Shown here: positions 40,099 through 50,775 of the stretch, one piece after another
How positions within the stretch are numbered: position 1 is the first letter of the stretch
Layout of the letters: each line of letters opens with the position of its first letter
Assembly: GCA_013396755.1 (NCBI GenBank)
Contig: VWZF01003613.1
Coordinates: forward strand, 518,433-582,432
Length of the DNA stretch: 64,000 bases
Reading direction: 5' to 3'
From: Sclerurus mexicanus
Taxonomy: Eukaryota > Chordata > Aves > Passeriformes > Furnariidae
Position numbers and translations under genes: made by a program
The notes under the pieces: model-generated
Databases searched by the model: none
What the model was told of the DNA's origin: nothing
What the model saw: only the letters and a program-made list of their open reading frames with translations

Positions 40099-40653
40099 TG
40101 TCATGGTTAAACCCCAGTAGGCAGTTAAGCACCACACAGCTGCTCACTCACTCCCCCAAAGCGGCATGGGGAAGAGAGTCTAAAGGGTAAAAGTGAGAAA
40201 ACTTGTGGCTTGACATAAATACAGATTAATAAATAAAATAAAAGGTGTGTGCACAAACAAAGAAAAATGAAGAATTCATTCACCATTTTCCATGGGAAGC
40301 CAGGTAGGTGTTCGGCCATTTCCAGGGTTCCATCATGTGTAACAGTTACTTGGGAAGACAAATGCCATAATTCCAAACATGTCCACTTCCTCCTTCTTCC
40401 CCTTCACAGTGTTTATTGCTAAGCACAAAATCATATGGTATGGGATACCCCTTTAGTCAATTGGGGTCAGTTGCCCTGGCTATGTCTTCTCCCAACCTCT
40501 TGCCCAACCCCACCCTACTCACAGATGGGGCAGTGTAAGAAGTAGAAAAGGCCCTGACACTGATCAACACTGTTCTGGTGATAAATCCAATACAGAGCAT
40601 CATATCATCTGCTATGAAGGAAATTAACTCTATCCCAGCCAAAGGCAGGTACA
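40099..40653 (-). mobile_element. Avian ERV-L-type LTR (copy B), solo, minus strand
   Basis: Near full-length copy of the LTR family also seen at 0.4 and 59.8 kb. On the plus strand it starts 'tgtcatggttaaacccc' and ends 'ctatcccagccaaaggcagg' plus 'taca'. Between them lie 'gctgctcactcactccccc', 'catgtgtaacagttacttgg', 'gaagacaaatgccat' and 'ggggtcagttgccctggc', all matching copies A and C. Sense is minus, because in copy A the poly(A) signal reads the other way. The ends TGTC...ACA are close to inverted repeats. I could not find a clean target-site duplication: 'tatag' occurs near both ends but not flush. There is no internal retroviral sequence beside it, so it is a solo LTR. Confidence 0.88.
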
Positions 40654-43600
40654 GTATAGTACGCAGAATCTATATCACAGTATGCTGTAAATGAGAGTGT
40701 CAGAGGAGTCACACCTGGACTGGACAAGTTCACAAGGGAGAGCCACCAGAGGCTTTAAATACTCACCAACCATTTCTAGTGGCAGAAACTGCTGGACAAT
40801 GGGACATAACTCCAAGGAAGGATCACATATGCTTTCCTTCTTCTCCCCTTGAAGTGGACAGGCACTGTTGACTACTGCTGGAGACAAGACAGGTGAGCCT
40901 GACTGGCCTTTACTTTGACACAAAGTGATTACTATTTTTAGCAAACCTGCACAAAACATTTACAAGCAAATCAGTCTTACACATTGACATAGTATAATAA
41001 TTATCTCTGCTTAGTTCTTTATTCCTAATAAATCCTAGCACAAATGACATCTCAATTACCATACTTCATTACAACTCATAGATAATTCTTCTCCTTTTTC
41101 CCAGCTGAGTTCAAAACATAGCTTAAAGCACTTCTCATAAAGAAATAAATTTTTTTTCACAGTAGGATGGCTCAAGGGACAGTTTGAGATCCAGTTCAAA
41201 AAGGAAGTAGTTACTATAACAAATACTTTAATTATGTAAGATCTGTTTCTTTTGCTTCCTGGTACTATTATTATGTTCTTCAATGTTATAAACTTCTATT
41301 AGAACAAGCACGCCTCTCTAATCCTTACAGATAAAACAAGGTCAGAACATGGACAGTTGTAACATCTGCATGAGTTAGCACTCAGGGCTCTGGGATGTGT
41401 GAATTGCTTAATGGGTTGTTAACTCAGATGTGCATTGATAATAACTGAAAGATCAACTTGTCAACATTACTTATTTGGCCACTGATCAAAGTGCTATAAG
41501 AGGATGAGGGAGATAATATGAAGGTCAGAATAATTTTCTGGGAGGATTTCACTTTGGCACATGAATATTTTTACTCCCTAATAGATTACTGAGGGAAAAA
41601 ACCAAACAAAACAAAGCAAACAAAAAAAAAATTAAGAAACTCAGGGTAAGCCAATTCACCCATTCCAAGTAGGGAACCAGTCTGAACTCATGCTGCATTT
41701 AAAACTCAGTGGTGAGCCCAAGGAGCCAAAATGCACAAGATAAAATTTTGCTCGGGGCTCTGAACAGGTTCTCAATTTGGTGTCTCATATGTGTGAAACC
41801 TAATTTACAATTCCTAGAGTTTCTTTGAGTTCAAGAACTACTATCCTGGTAACATTCACTGGGGAAATCCCTATGGCCTAGTTATGCAAGGTACTCTGCA
41901 ATAGAGTAAAACAATGGCTGCCTGGAAGAGTTTCATCTAATATCTAATATTATTTTGAAGGCAGGCATAGAGCAGAGAAGAAAGAAGGTTTCATTCAATT
42001 TCAGTATTCCAATGAAATTACTTAAATGTTACCGGCTGAATGTTTTTGTTCCATTTTGTAGGTTCCTGTTTTCAAGATTTTTTTTTTTCATTCTTTTAAT
42101 TAGAATTTTATTCTGAAAACAGCTTGTTGAAAAGAAAATAGAAGAGGGCAGACTATGAGATGCCAACCTTGGGGCAAAATTATCCACAAGAATCCATGAA
42201 CTGAATGTGACGATGGCTGAAACAGTCAAAGCATTTGCATAAAACAGTTCTGTCTCTCACATGCTTTTCATTATCATTTTATTAACAGAACTTCACAGTT
42301 TTTACAGTAAAAAAGATCAAAAGTGCACGAGCTTTGCAATAAATATAGCACCCAAGTAAGCCCTTTTATATTCTCTCCAATAAAAGAAAAGAGAAAACTA
42401 AAGCCACTATATTACCAACCACAAAACTTTACAAAAAAAAATAAATTCTTCAGTGAGTTCTGTCAGTTACCTTTAGAGAAAGGAGAAAATAAGGCACATA
42501 CGAATAACAGCAGCTTATCTATAGTGTTGTATCTGTAAAGGAGATGTATTTCATCAGTTACTCTCACTGGAAAGCCATCTTAATTCTCCTGTATTAGAGG
42601 TTTGGCTACTCTTAAACAGCTTTGCCAGGAGACACTGCAATTCTGCTGAAGCATACTATATCAAATCTGGGTTTTTGGCAAAAGAAAAATTATATATTCA
42701 ATGTGTCAACAGTGATTCATGGGGCTATAATGGAGGAGATGCAAGTCTTAGAGGTTTCTAGGAAGACTCAGGGTATATGGTATTATGTTGTACCTGTCAC
42801 CTTGAGTCTGTGCAGCACCAGGCATGTTAAAACAAAGCTGTCCTGCTGCATTGTGAGTTCAGATATATCTGAACAAATAAATCACTGTAATACACAAGAG
42901 CATCTAAAAAAGATGGTTGACATCTACTGACATTTATTAAGCAAAAAACTGGCAGCAAAAATACATGAAGCTGATGCTAGACATTTGTAATATGAACTAT
43001 TTATATTTTTAAAGACATACATATCAAAATAGAAAACACAGTGTGATCTGGAATCTCATTACCTACTATAACTTAAGGAAATGGATGCAACATTTCCCTC
43101 TAATGGGAAACAATATTTTTAAACATTTGAAATCACAAGGTGTGGTTTCATCATCAAAAGTTTTCTTTTAAGGTAAGAGTAAATTATTGAAAAATGGAAA
43201 ACAAATCCTTTAAAATTCAGAAGACCATCAGATTATTCCTGCTGAAAAGGATTTTTCCAGGAAAAAAAATCAGGTCAGTCTAAAACTGTTGGCTACCCAT
43301 TCTTTCATTAGCCCATAGTACTGTCCTGTGGATGCAACCACTGGAACAAAAAAGAGGATAATTAGGGTGCTTTTCCATCAGCATTTTAGTTCAGAAAATT
43401 AGTGTCTTTTATTGTCAGTTTCTGATCACCCCTGTTTACATTCATATTGTGGACCTGTCTTGGAGCATACAAGTTTTATTGCTTTCAGGTGAAAAAAAAA
43501 CAGAAGCTGTGCCTCAAAGTGACATACACAGTGCATTCAGACCAAGAACTGGCCTTCAGTGCAGTATAAAGGTAGTCTAAAGCAACACAACAGCCTGCAG

Positions 43601-44787
43601 ATAAATATGATGTGGATATTGGATCTTTATCTTTGTGGGGGTTTTTCTGATCTTCTCCAATTACACTATTTGCTCATGCGGATGTACTCTCAGTTAACCA
43701 AAATGGAGGTAACAAAGACTTAGCTATTTCTTTTCTTATACACTTCCATGGGCCTAAAACAATGTCACAATAAATTATACAATAATAAAATCATAAGTGC
43801 AACCATGTACATGTACATTTAATTAGTTCTGTAAGGAATGCAGGTACACTGCAAAATTTAAAAACTAAGAAACACGTTGGTAACACGATAGGATAGAAAG
43901 CCTATCTCCTATTATTCTCACTTTTGTAAATAATGGTAATGATTCTACTGAACTGACCTATTTAATATAGTCAGCTCCTTACATAGTTGGAATTGCAGCA
44001 TTTTTCACACCTTAGACTTGCTAAAGTATTTTACAGCCTAAGTTACAAAGTGAGAAGAAATCATACAAACTAGTCCTGGGGTAGATTCTTGAATACAGAT
44101 GCTATTTCAATGCACATGCTCCTGGAGGATGTTATCATTCTGCAATGCTATCACCCTGCCTCAGTTTCCTTGCAGGGTTCACTAGAGGTAGGAATTATGC
44201 CTCCCCTTTAAGTGTTACAGGCTTCTTCAGATGGACAGGGGACACTTGGTCCAAACTGAAGTCCTTGATCAAGACTTTGGCCCAGCAGAGATTTTAACCC
44301 ACTCAGTAACAGAGAAGCCAATTGCTATAGTCCATAGGTTCCCTACTCTTGAAGAGAATGAAAAAAAATTACCTAGGTCATATCTAATTCATCTTAGCAA
44401 GTAGGCCAGACTTCCCACATGCAAAGTGCTTCCATTCAAAGACAGGTTATGCAACCTTTGGTAATCAGGATTCTTTTCTTTTAAGCCTACTACCCAGCCC
44501 AAATGCAGCTAATTTTATCTAGCTGAGTTCTACAATTTTAACTCCTTGAAAATGATTAAAGGTTTGAAAAATGCCACAGTGTGTGGCAAAAAAAAAAAAA
44601 GACATAAGAATGAAAGGATAATGGACTTCCAGATTACCGAGTTCTTCTAAATAATACTTTGAAATCATAAGCAGTAAGGAGTTTGAGGACTATGAATAAT
44701 ATCTTCCCTCAAACCAGTGTTTTACTTAATACAAAATCCTTAAAATAGATGCCTGGGATTTAATTTACTGTGGATTCAGAAGTAAGA
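40654..44787. other. AT-rich DNA, no gene recognised
   Basis: Unique-looking sequence with an A/C-rich low-complexity patch at 41598-41636 and A-runs near 43262 and 43491. A 102-codon frame at 42622-42930 resembles nothing known. 44100-44200 contains 'ctgcctcagtttcc', too short to call a SINE. Confidence 0.55.
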
Positions 44788-44805
44788 GTGCCACCTAGTG
44801 AGTCA
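44788..44805 (-). promoter_or_regulatory. CTCF-like motif (reverse) overlapping an AP-1 site
   Basis: 'gtgccacctagtga' reads on the minus strand as 'tcactaggtggcac', close to the CTCF core CCACNAGGTGGCA. It overlaps a perfect AP-1 site TGAGTCA at 44799-44805. AP-1 binds activated enhancers; CTCF anchors loops. It faces the motif at 13510 in convergent orientation. Motif match only. Confidence 0.4.
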
Positions 44806-46310
44806 CTATTACCACACTCTGTAGCTCCCTGTTGAATTTATGGGAAATCCCCCACCAGTAATTCTGAAGTGGGGAAGCATCTTATCTTTCTTCGTGCTGT
44901 AGTATATAAAAACAATAGAAGTTAAGAGCTTGCTGTAGAAATCACTGTGGGGAGATTCTATAGGCTACATTATTTAGGAGGGCGGACCAAGTAATCAGTA
45001 ACCATCATGGTCTTTAAAATCTGTTAAGGTAATTCATTTCAGCTGGCAAGATCTGACAGACTGGAGAAAAAGGATATTCAGCAGCGATGTTAACACAGAT
45101 TCTGTTTCTCTTCCATATGTGCTAGTATAACTTCATCTTGTGAAATTCAAAAAGTCCTTGAGTACAGGCTCTGATCTTCTCCATAAAGGCACCTAACCCA
45201 GCTAGCAAGTCATTCACTCGGAGGACAGATGGGAGCGGTGCAGATACTCTCTGGTCTAATTCCTGTTGAATATCATCAGTGTGCAACACATAAAACAACA
45301 TGAATTACTGTTATTATTCATCAGACAACTACAATCAGTAAAGAAAAATGCTCCAGTCTGACTAATATTCGTAAAGAAGTTTATACTGAGACAACAGCAG
45401 TGTATACTGTGTTCCTAAGGGACAATATAATCCGTGATTCATCTGTTCCATCACCTAGTACACGCTTTTATAAATTATTTTTTCTAATTTCTACATACTA
45501 ATTAATAATCCCCACATTAACTATTCTGGAGATGTCTCAAGGCTTTTCAACCAGTCAGCAAAATCTTACAATGACAGATTAAGTGACATGGGGGTAAACA
45601 GGAAAAATTAAGGAAAGCAGGAAAGGGGCAGCCAAGGAGACTCCACATGATTCCCTTTTCTTCCCTGCTCCACTGACTTAATCTCCCTGGCCATTCCCTT
45701 CTTCATGCGGCCACTTCCCCATTGCAATTTACATCTACCACTTATATCACCCTGCTAAGCCTCCCAGATGCCCCACAGAGCCATGCCAAAGGCTGCAGAA
45801 TTCACTGGAAGGAATGTCTTTACCTTCATAAAGGTGGAAAACCCAAGTTACTTCTGAGGGAGGAACAGTCCCTTCCCATAATTTGCAACCCTGCCTTTAG
45901 CAGCGGGTGCAGTCTGTGAAGGCAGCAGATGGAAATGGACCAGCTTTTCCCAAACCCACCTGAAGGACAGGCAGATCACTACTCTCTGCATATTGCTACC
46001 CTAGTTAGCAGCCAAATTTCCCTAAGCCTCCTGTGAGCTTTGAATTTTTCCTTCCTATAACTACACACGTTTTTCAAACCAGTTCTAATAAGCCTATATC
46101 ACACTCATTTTTCTCCTAGAGATAGTTAGCTGGGGTTTCTATGTGCTTATGTGCATTTGTGCCTCTGTCATCCATTTGGATTTATTCCCAGAGCTGCTTT
46201 TCATTTGACAGCCATTGTTTTCTGTAATTTTAATACCTTGTACACATGTTTATGGGAGTGCTATTTAGCTCTGTTGTATGCCCAGAAGGGTCATTTACAA
46301 AAGAAGAAAA
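44806..46310. other. Mixed-composition DNA, no gene recognised
   Basis: Includes a C-rich part at about 45630-45980 with a 65-codon frame that resembles no known protein. No recognised repeat family. Confidence 0.5.
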
Positions 46311-46410
46311 GTATCATTATCTTTGTTTAACAGCTAGTGAGACGCAGACACAGAGGTTAAGTGACTTACCAAGCAGAAGTTATTGGCAAAGCTGAAAATA
46401 AGTCTGTTAT
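46311..46410 (-). mobile_element. Old MIR-like SINE fragment
   Basis: On the plus strand the order 'atcattatctttgttt', 'cacagaggttaagtgactta', 'ccaagcagaag', 'ggcaaagctgaaaat' follows the reverse complement of the MIR SINE core and linker region. The hallmark 'gaggttaagtgactt' is intact at 46353-46367. MIR elements are tRNA-derived SINEs mobilised by L2-type LINEs in early amniotes; in birds only scattered old copies remain. The match is short and diverged; another SINE sharing the same core is possible. Confidence 0.55.
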
Positions 46411-49400
46411 CTTCCCTCTTTGAACATAGCACCTTCTAGACTGAAGAAAACCCACTGCTGATTGCAAAGGAAAAGATAAAATGATAAATATTGCTGGCTC
46501 CAATTCTATTACACTATTAAGTAAATCTTCCCTTGTCAGGTAAAGCCATTGGTAACCCGCAGTCATTAGTTTCAGCTCAGTGCTCATAGCCTGTAGGAAC
46601 AAAGATACTACACTGCACATTCATTTAAAAAGCAATTCCATAACTTTGAAATGTCACTGGTTTGCCATCACTGATTTTGTAATTATTTCAGATCATTTCA
46701 TGATATTTAGGAGAAACTATATAAAAGTAATGGTATCACATACAAGTTCATTTGTGAAAAAGAGCTGCTGTTTTTTCTTTACTAAGGTGGGCTTCTATGT
46801 ATAATTTTTAAATGGTACTGGTCAGACAGATATCCAACATAAACTCAGAAGTTAAACAATAAAAAAAGGTACAGTAAAAGCTACAAATCTCAAAGCAATT
46901 CAAGCAGAGAATAAATGACAGACCTGGTGGTTACATTATCTACTCATGCCATATGTAAGTAATATTAATACATGTGTAGACTTTTAAATACATTCACAGG
47001 GTTAAAAGCTCCCTAAACAAATTGAACAGACAAAAAACCACTCCTGGAATCCAATGAATTAGGCAACTTGTGAACCTGATGATTTTTTTTGATCACTAGT
47101 AGCAGATGTCCCAGAAAGGACATTTGGGCCTTGGGCAGAGGACCCAGTAACCACAGATGTCCTTTGCAGCTCTTTCGGATTTTAGGTTTGGTGGTTTGGT
47201 TTTTTTTGTTTGATTGGTTTTGTTTTGTTTTGTTTTGACCAACACTCTAAATGTAAAAACTAGAGCTGTGAAACTTCTTTTACCTAAATTCAAGTGGTCT
47301 CCAGTTGGAAAGGATGTCCAGCAATAACTAGGAAACAATAAACTGTCATAGTACTGAAATATTGCTCTGCAAAGAAGTAAATAAAGAGCTATTCCCACAT
47401 TTTTTTCTTATGTTATTGGTTAGAAGCCTGTTCACTTCTCCCTTCCTCTGCTGGACTAAAGGTTTTCTGTGTTTTGAACTTCAAAGCGGTGGTAAATCCA
47501 CTGAAGGTGCCCTAGGAAAATCACCTTTAAGGAGAAATGGAGAGGAGCATGCCCTGGATGGGATACATTACCACAAATAATTGGTGTATTTTCCTGATCT
47601 CTCAGAAACACAGATCTAGACAGGAAAGGGGAGATGAAATCAAGAAACATTAGAGGTTCAGTACTGTACGATTATGAAGGAAGTCTCGGTGAGGAATGTA
47701 GATAGAATCAAGACAAAAATTACAGCTCTTTTTATTTTTGTAAGATAAGCTTTTATTCTCAGTGTTGGTCTTGTACTGAAGAAATTGATATTTTTTAGGG
47801 GAAAAAAAAGAAAGTAAACTATTACTCACAGGTAGAAAAATTGATTTAAAATTAAGGTATGTTTTTGTTACTGTAGTGGTGTTATGTATCAATGATTTCT
47901 TAAGGTTAGACCCCTATATGAAATAAGATAATCACACTTAATTGTTCCTAAAAGTAGTTAAATGAAGGAAACATTACTGTACTTATTCAAATTCTGTTCA
48001 GCTACTTAGGACTGATAAAAGTCAAAACTTTCCTTCCAAGGTGGTAATCATAGCTTGATACACTTCTAAACGGACAATATAAGAAAGAAAGCATTGTTCC
48101 ATGATAAACATGTATGAGGTTCACTACACAGTTTCTTCCCTCTGAAAAAAGGGAGGTGTTTACTATTTCCCGCTAGGTTTTTAGTTTTACTTAGTAAGAT
48201 CATCATCCAAGAAAGCTGACTTTTGAAAGAATACTGAGTAATTGACAAAAAAGTTTCAACTGCAAAGTTCACATGATATTATACAAGCCTGGCAAACTAG
48301 GGAAACGTAGGGAAAAAAGGAACCAAAGTCCTTGCAATATGAAAAGGATTTGATTCTACTGAGCTGTTCCCAAAGTCAACTACTCAAAATTACATAATTA
48401 TTATAATTGTTACAAAATTATACAGGTTCTATTACAAATACTATTAAAGGAGTCTTGCAATAATTCTGTTCCAAGTTTAGACATCTAACTTCAGGTGTCT
48501 CAAATGTAGGTGTTGACCTGTGAAGTGCCTATGCCTCCATTATAGTGAAGGTGGACCTAATCTGTGCAGGCATTTGAGCATCAGGAGGACCCAAGAGCAG
48601 AATCCAGTTTCTTAAACACATGTGCCCATGGTCATTGGAAATATTCTAGCAGATCCAAAATACAGCACTGAAAGATATTCAAGGGACTTGTATCTTTTGG
48701 ACTGGCAACTGTAGAACATTTGAAGGCATGCTGAGAGATGCTGAAACTATCGGTTTGTAGGCAGAGTCCTGCCCAGATTTTCAACAATGGGGTATTCCTC
48801 CAGTGCTGTGTACCTGATCTGCAGATGGCACTGCTCAGTCAAAGGTCCTAGGGAACTTTTATAGAAGGTTCTTGACCTGACCACACAAATTGTCCTGTTC
48901 CTTACTGACCCAGAGCCTGTCACAGAGAAAGAATCCAGGATCTTTTTTTTTTTTTCCCGAAGGGTAGCCAAATACACCAGTCACACCTTAGTGTACTGCT
49001 AACTATTCTTCCTGTCTGAACCCATACAGACTGCCTGGTGAATGGACTATCTGTGTGTGGAAGAAGTTTAGAATCATGATCAGACATTTATTGTTGTCCA
49101 GTGCCTTGAATGTATCCTACATCTTAAGCATAGTCCAAGGTCAAGAGAAAGCCACACAAAGAATGTGATATCAGGGCAGAGTGAAAAGAAAAGAAAGGGA
49201 GACTCTGCAGCTGGTATTTTACCAGCTTCATGCCATGCAAGAATGATAAACTGCAGTCCTGCCAGAGCTGTTTCAGATAATACCCAGGGTGTGGGATGCA
49301 TTCACTGAACGCAATGTATCATTTCCCTGTCAAAACTGTACTTGGTTTCAACTGTGGGAAGGGAGGGAGAAGCCATGTGCATGCTCTGATAAAGATATCT

Positions 49401-49800
49401 AGGAAGGACAAAGTTCATCATGTGGCACATGTTCATTTCTTGCTCAAAATTATGATCATTTATGTGTTGAATGGACATCAGTCTCATAATTCTTTTGTTA
49501 GCAGCAAAAACTTTTGGAAATGATAGCAGCGGCAGAGAACAGCCTGATAAAACCATAAGCGTATTTGCTTGCCAGATCCTATACCAACTCCAATTTTTAT
49601 ATTTGATGTAAAGAAAGTAATTACTGATGCTTCCTTGATCCCTTAAAAATTACATAGCTTCCTTAAGATTCCTCTTAGTCATTTATTCCCAAAAGTTTCT
49701 GGATTTGTAGAGATATTTATTAGCATTTTTAGAGAAAATGATTGGAATAGGCTGGTGGATTGATTCTGATTTCTCAAAATCATTTGTAAAACATCCCTGT
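46411..49800. other. AT-rich DNA with a possible old repeat, no gene recognised
   Basis: Contains a T/G-rich patch at about 47187-47237 (GTTTT units) and a T-run at 48942-48955. The 48480-49010 part is less AT-rich and has the look of an old LTR or other repeat ('taggtgttgacctgtgaag'), but I cannot place it in a family. Frames of up to 100 codons resemble nothing known. Confidence 0.45.
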
Positions 49801-49858
49801 ATTTAAATATTATACATATTTAAATATTAAATATTATACATATTTAAATATTATGTGT
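49801..49858. repeat. AT-rich tandem repeat, three units
   Basis: Three head-to-tail units begin 'atttaaatatta': 49801-49817 (17 bp), 49818-49841 (24 bp, with a 7-bp internal repeat of 'aatatta') and 49842-49858 (17 bp). The shared core 'atttaaat' is itself a palindrome, so the tract can form hairpins. Confidence 0.85.
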
Positions 49859-50355
49859 AAGGATTTTTTAATATCGGAGATTATATTTAAAACACTGTGG
49901 AGACCTGTATAAGGTAAATATACAGCCAACGAAAATTTATATCAATTTCTACCTGAAGGAAAAATTCTACTATAGTCCCACAGAGCCCATATTAGTCCAG
50001 GATTCACACTGGTATATCTGAGAGAAGAATACAAGGGTAGTTTCAGCTTCCTATCTGTTAGCAAACCCTGTGCTCAAAGATACCAGTAACACAGACCAGA
50101 TTATAGTACTTAAGTTGACAGAGAAACAGACAAAAAAGGGCAAAATTATAGAAGAGCAATAGAAGAGCACCAGAAAAATATTTTATATTTACAGCTTTCT
50201 TCTCTCTGTATTTGAATGTAAAAAAAAAATATATATATATATAAATAAAGAGTTTATTGCAACTTTCTGTAACATGGAAGAAATATAACCTGAATAAAAT
50301 GACAGAATTTGCTAGATATAGTGATAGATAAAAATGGATAAATATTGAAGAGCTA
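49859..50355. other. AT-rich DNA before a CR1 element
   Basis: No gene. An A-run followed by (AT)n occurs at 50221-50242. Confidence 0.6.
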
Positions 50356-50775
50356 TGGAGCTAATGAAGATGGTTCAGCAAAGGGCAAAGATGATGAAGA
50401 AGGGACCAGATCATCTCTCATGCAAAGAAAAGTTGAGAGCTGGGATTGTTTGGCCTAGAGAAGAGAAGGCTCAGGGGGGATCTTATAAATACCTGAAGGC
50501 AACATGCATAGACAGAATCAGGCTCTGAAAGTGGTGCCTGGTGACAGGACAAGAGGCAATGGGCACAAAGTGAAACAAAGGAGGCTCCTTCTGAACATCA
50601 GCAAACACTTTTTTACTGTGAGGGTGGCCAAGCACTGGCATAGGTTGTCCAGAGAGTCTCCATCCTCAGGGATATTCAAAAACGAGCTTGGCATGATCCT
50701 GGGCAATAGGTCTAAGTGACCCTACTTGATGAAGGGTGTTGGACCACATGACCTCCACAATCTGTGATTTTGTGA
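50356..50775 (+). mobile_element. CR1 LINE 3' fragment, with a short deletion near its 3' end
   Basis: 5'-truncated CR1 reading on the plus strand. Hallmarks in order are 'cctagagaagagaaggctca', 'gatcttataaatacctgaa', 'ggtgacaggacaagaggcaa', 'ctgaacatcagcaaacactt', 'tttactgtgagggtggcc', 'ggttgtccagagagtctcc', 'gttggaccacatgacctcc' and the end 'ctgtgattttgtga'. Normally 'gacctcc' is followed by a block ending in the reverse of 'ggttggaagggacc'; that block is absent here, and 'gacctccacaa' runs straight to the terminal repeat. Chance frames over the element (71 codons plus, 62 codons minus) are relics or shadows of LINE sequence. Subfamily not determined. Confidence 0.92.

Noticed and set aside
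40085..40665. 'tatag' near both ends of LTR copy B as a 5-bp target-site duplication.
   Set aside because: The copies are not flush with the TG and CA ends, so the match is likely chance.
42857..42874. Perfect 18-bp palindrome 'gttcagatatatctgaac'.
   Set aside because: One such palindrome is not surprising in 64 kb of AT-rich DNA, and it has no supporting context.
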